Shown here: positions 62,568 through 64,000 of the stretch, in pieces | How positions within the stretch are numbered: the stretch's first letter is position 1 | Layout of the letters: every line of letters starts with the position of its first letter | From: Bradyrhizobium sp. ORS 278 | GTDB taxonomy: Bacteria; Pseudomonadota; Alphaproteobacteria; Rhizobiales; Xanthobacteraceae | Direction of reading: 5' to 3' | NCBI RefSeq assembly: GCF_000026145.1 | Contig: NC_009445.1 | Location: 496,001 to 560,000 of the forward strand | DNA length: 64,000 nucleotides | Notes under the pieces: model-generated | The model's input: only the letters and a program-made list of their open reading frames with translations | Database searches by the model: none | Told to the model about the DNA's origin: nothing | Position numbers and translations under genes: made by a program

Positions 62568-63521
62568 GTGTCCGCAATCTCTCATTCATCCGCCGCCACC
62601 CGGCCGCTCGGCCCGGGCGCCATTGCCATCACGCTCGTGCTCTGCCTGTCCTGGGCGTTCAACCAGATCGCGATCAAGCTGGCGCTGCCCGAAGTGCCGC
62701 CGATGCTGCAGGCGACGTTCCGCTCGGCCGGCGCGCTGCCGGTGCTGCTGGTGTTCGCGCAACTGCGCGGCGTGAGGATGTTCGAGCGCGACGGCACGCT
62801 GTGGCTCGGCCTGATCGCGGGCGCGCTGTTCGGCTTCGAGTTCGTGCTGATCTATCAGGGCCTGCTCTTGACCTCGGCCTCGCGCGCGGTGGTCTTCCTC
62901 TACACCGCGCCGTTCTTCGTGGCGCTCGGCTCGTTCCGCTTCCTCGGCGAGCGGCTCGGCCCGGCGCAATGGGGCGGACTCGCCATGAGCTTCACCGGCG
63001 TGGCGCTGGCGATCGGCATCCCCCAGGCCAATGTCGACAGCCGCGTCCTGCTCGGCGACCTCCTGGTGGTCGGCGGCGGACTGCTGTGGGGCGTCACCAC
63101 CGTCTTCATCAAAGGCACCCGGATGCGCCTCATCGCGCCCGAGCGGGCATTGGGATACCAGGTCGCGGTCTCCGTCCCGATCATGGCGGCGGCCGCGCTG
63201 ATCGCCGGCGAGCGGCTGACCCATGTTCCCAGTCCGTTCGTGCTTGGGCTGCTCGCCTATCAGGCGATCTGGGTCGTGGGCACGACCTTCACGATCTGGT
63301 TCGCGCTGATCAAGGCCTATTCTGCCAGCAAATTGTCGGCATTTACCTTCATCACCCCTTTATTCGGCGTGGTGGCGAGCTATTTCATCCTGCATGACGC
63401 CCTGACGCTGGCCTTTGGCCTCGCCGCCGTGCTTGTGATCATTGGGCTTTTTCTCGTAAACCGCCCGAACCGCGCGGTCGCCGCCGCGACTGATCCATTG
63501 CTGACCGTCACCAAAACCTGA
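62568..63521 (+). CDS. DMT-superfamily transporter (EamA family)
   Basis: 317 residues, ten hydrophobic helices in two EamA repeats. The typical [20 protein letters not shown] loop closes the first repeat and a matching [14 protein letters not shown] lies in the second. Exports amino acids, metabolites or other small molecules, unknown here. I use the GTG at 62568, which follows AGGGAG by eleven bases. The ATG at 62517 would add 17 residues. It lies upstream of ispG on the same strand. Confidence 0.88.
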   Translation: MSAISHSSAATRPLGPGAIAITLVLCLSWAFNQIAIKLALPEVPPMLQATFRSAGALPVLLVFAQLRGVRMFERDGTLWLGLIAGALFGFEFVLIYQGLLLTSASRAVVFLYTAPFFVALGSFRFLGERLGPAQWGGLAMSFTGVALAIGIPQANVDSRVLLGDLLVVGGGLLWGVTTVFIKGTRMRLIAPERALGYQVAVSVPIMAAAALIAGERLTHVPSPFVLGLLAYQAIWVVGTTFTIWFALIKAYSASKLSAFTFITPLFGVVASYFILHDALTLAFGLAAVLVIIGLFLVNRPNRAVAAATDPLLTVTKT

Positions 63522-63534
63522 TATCCGAGCGCCC

Positions 63535-64000
63535 ATGAACAAGCCCGAGACAGTGACCGAGAACTCTCTAGCGTCCGATGTCGCCGGACCCGCTCCCCGG
63601 CATCAGACCACCAAAGTCATGGTCGGCAACGTCGCCGTGGGCGGCGGGGCGCCGATCGTGGTCCAGTCCATGACCAACACTGACACCGCCGATGTCGACT
63701 CGACGGTGGCCCAGGTCGCAGCGCTGGCGCGCGCCGGGTCGGAGATGGTCCGCATCACGGTCGATCGCGACGAGGCGGCGGCCGCCGTCCCGCACATCCG
63801 CGAGCAGCTCGACAAGCGCGGCATCACCACGCCCCTGATCGGCGACTTCCACTACATCGGCCACAAGCTGCTGACTGAATACCCGGCCTGCGCCGAGGCG
63901 CTGGCGAAGTACCGCATCAATCCCGGCAATGTCGGCTTCAAGGACAAGCGCGACACTCAGTTCTCGACCATCATCGAGCTCGCCAACAAATACGGCAAGC
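63535..64000 (+). CDS. ispG: 4-hydroxy-3-methylbut-2-enyl diphosphate synthase IspG, 5' part
   Basis: Truncated at the window edge after about 155 residues. The reading ([55 protein letters not shown]) is that of IspG/GcpE, the iron-sulfur enzyme of the penultimate MEP-pathway step of isoprenoid synthesis. The [4Fe-4S] cysteines would lie beyond the window. Start ATG at 63535, 13 bases after the DMT gene stop. Confidence 0.93.
   Translation, partial: MNKPETVTENSLASDVAGPAPRHQTTKVMVGNVAVGGGAPIVVQSMTNTDTADVDSTVAQVAALARAGSEMVRITVDRDEAAAAVPHIREQLDKRGITTPLIGDFHYIGHKLLTEYPACAEALAKYRINPGNVGFKDKRDTQFSTIIELANKYGK

Overview
The window is GC-rich, densely coded alphaproteobacterial chromosome. Several things point to Bradyrhizobium or a close relative: a RegS/RegR-type redox pair, GlnD, many branched-chain amino acid type ABC components, intracellular PHB mobilisation, TTG/GTG starts, and many families of palindromic intergenic repeats. 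The genus is inferred, not proven. No rRNA, tRNA, insertion sequence, prophage or CRISPR array was found.

Layout. (1) 0.25-3.4 kb: a membrane-bound sensor with GGDEF and EAL domains. (2) 3.5-8.4 kb: a complete five-gene high-affinity ABC importer operon of the Liv type, read leftward, with four-base start/stop overlaps. (3) 8.5-11.5 kb: a second GGDEF-EAL protein and an HWE-type histidine kinase. (4) 11.6-19.5 kb: an SDR oxidoreductase, a cytochrome P450, a long non-coding stretch with tandem and inverted repeats, a 52-residue protein, a lone receiver protein, a luciferase-like monooxygenase and an esterase of the PHB-depolymerase family. (5) 19.6-25.3 kb: a metallo-beta-lactamase-fold hydrolase, two convergent GH13 enzymes, an MmcB-like protein and a small secreted protein. 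(6) 25.3-31.6 kb: the RegR/RegS pair, an ABC-2 exporter, intracellular PHB depolymerase with a PhaR-like box, and a YgjP-like metallopeptidase. (7) 31.9-39.2 kb: a third GGDEF-EAL protein, a class A penicillin-binding protein, a DUF1330 protein, and an ArsR / SRPBCC / ClpP-paralogue cluster. (8) 39.3-43.6 kb: two tandem paralogous Liv-type binding proteins, then a four-copy tandem array of about 220-bp repeats. (9) 43.7-54.8 kb: glnD, an Ssu-type (sulfonate/nitrate/taurine family) ABC importer, OsmC, a membrane protein, a papain-like TIGR02594 protein and mutS. (10) 55.3-61.5 kb: a 3-oxoadipyl-CoA thiolase, a hydroxyquinol/catechol 1,2-dioxygenase and a MarR-EmrA-EmrB efflux operon. (11) 61.7-64 kb: a Zur-like Fur protein carrying an in-frame 12-bp repeat, a DMT exporter and the 5' part of ispG.

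How it fits together. Most of the region is core metabolism plus sensing: three c-di-GMP turnover proteins, one orphan kinase, one lone receiver, a redox two-component pair and four one-component regulators. Candidate operators can be read directly for the ArsR gene, the MarR-emrAB operon and phaZ. I see no convincing previously undescribed multi-gene system. The strongest unexplained signals are non-coding: the 220-bp tandem array, the palindrome cluster at 15.26-15.65 kb, the 14-bp repeat array upstream of the P450, and the shared intergenic repeat families.
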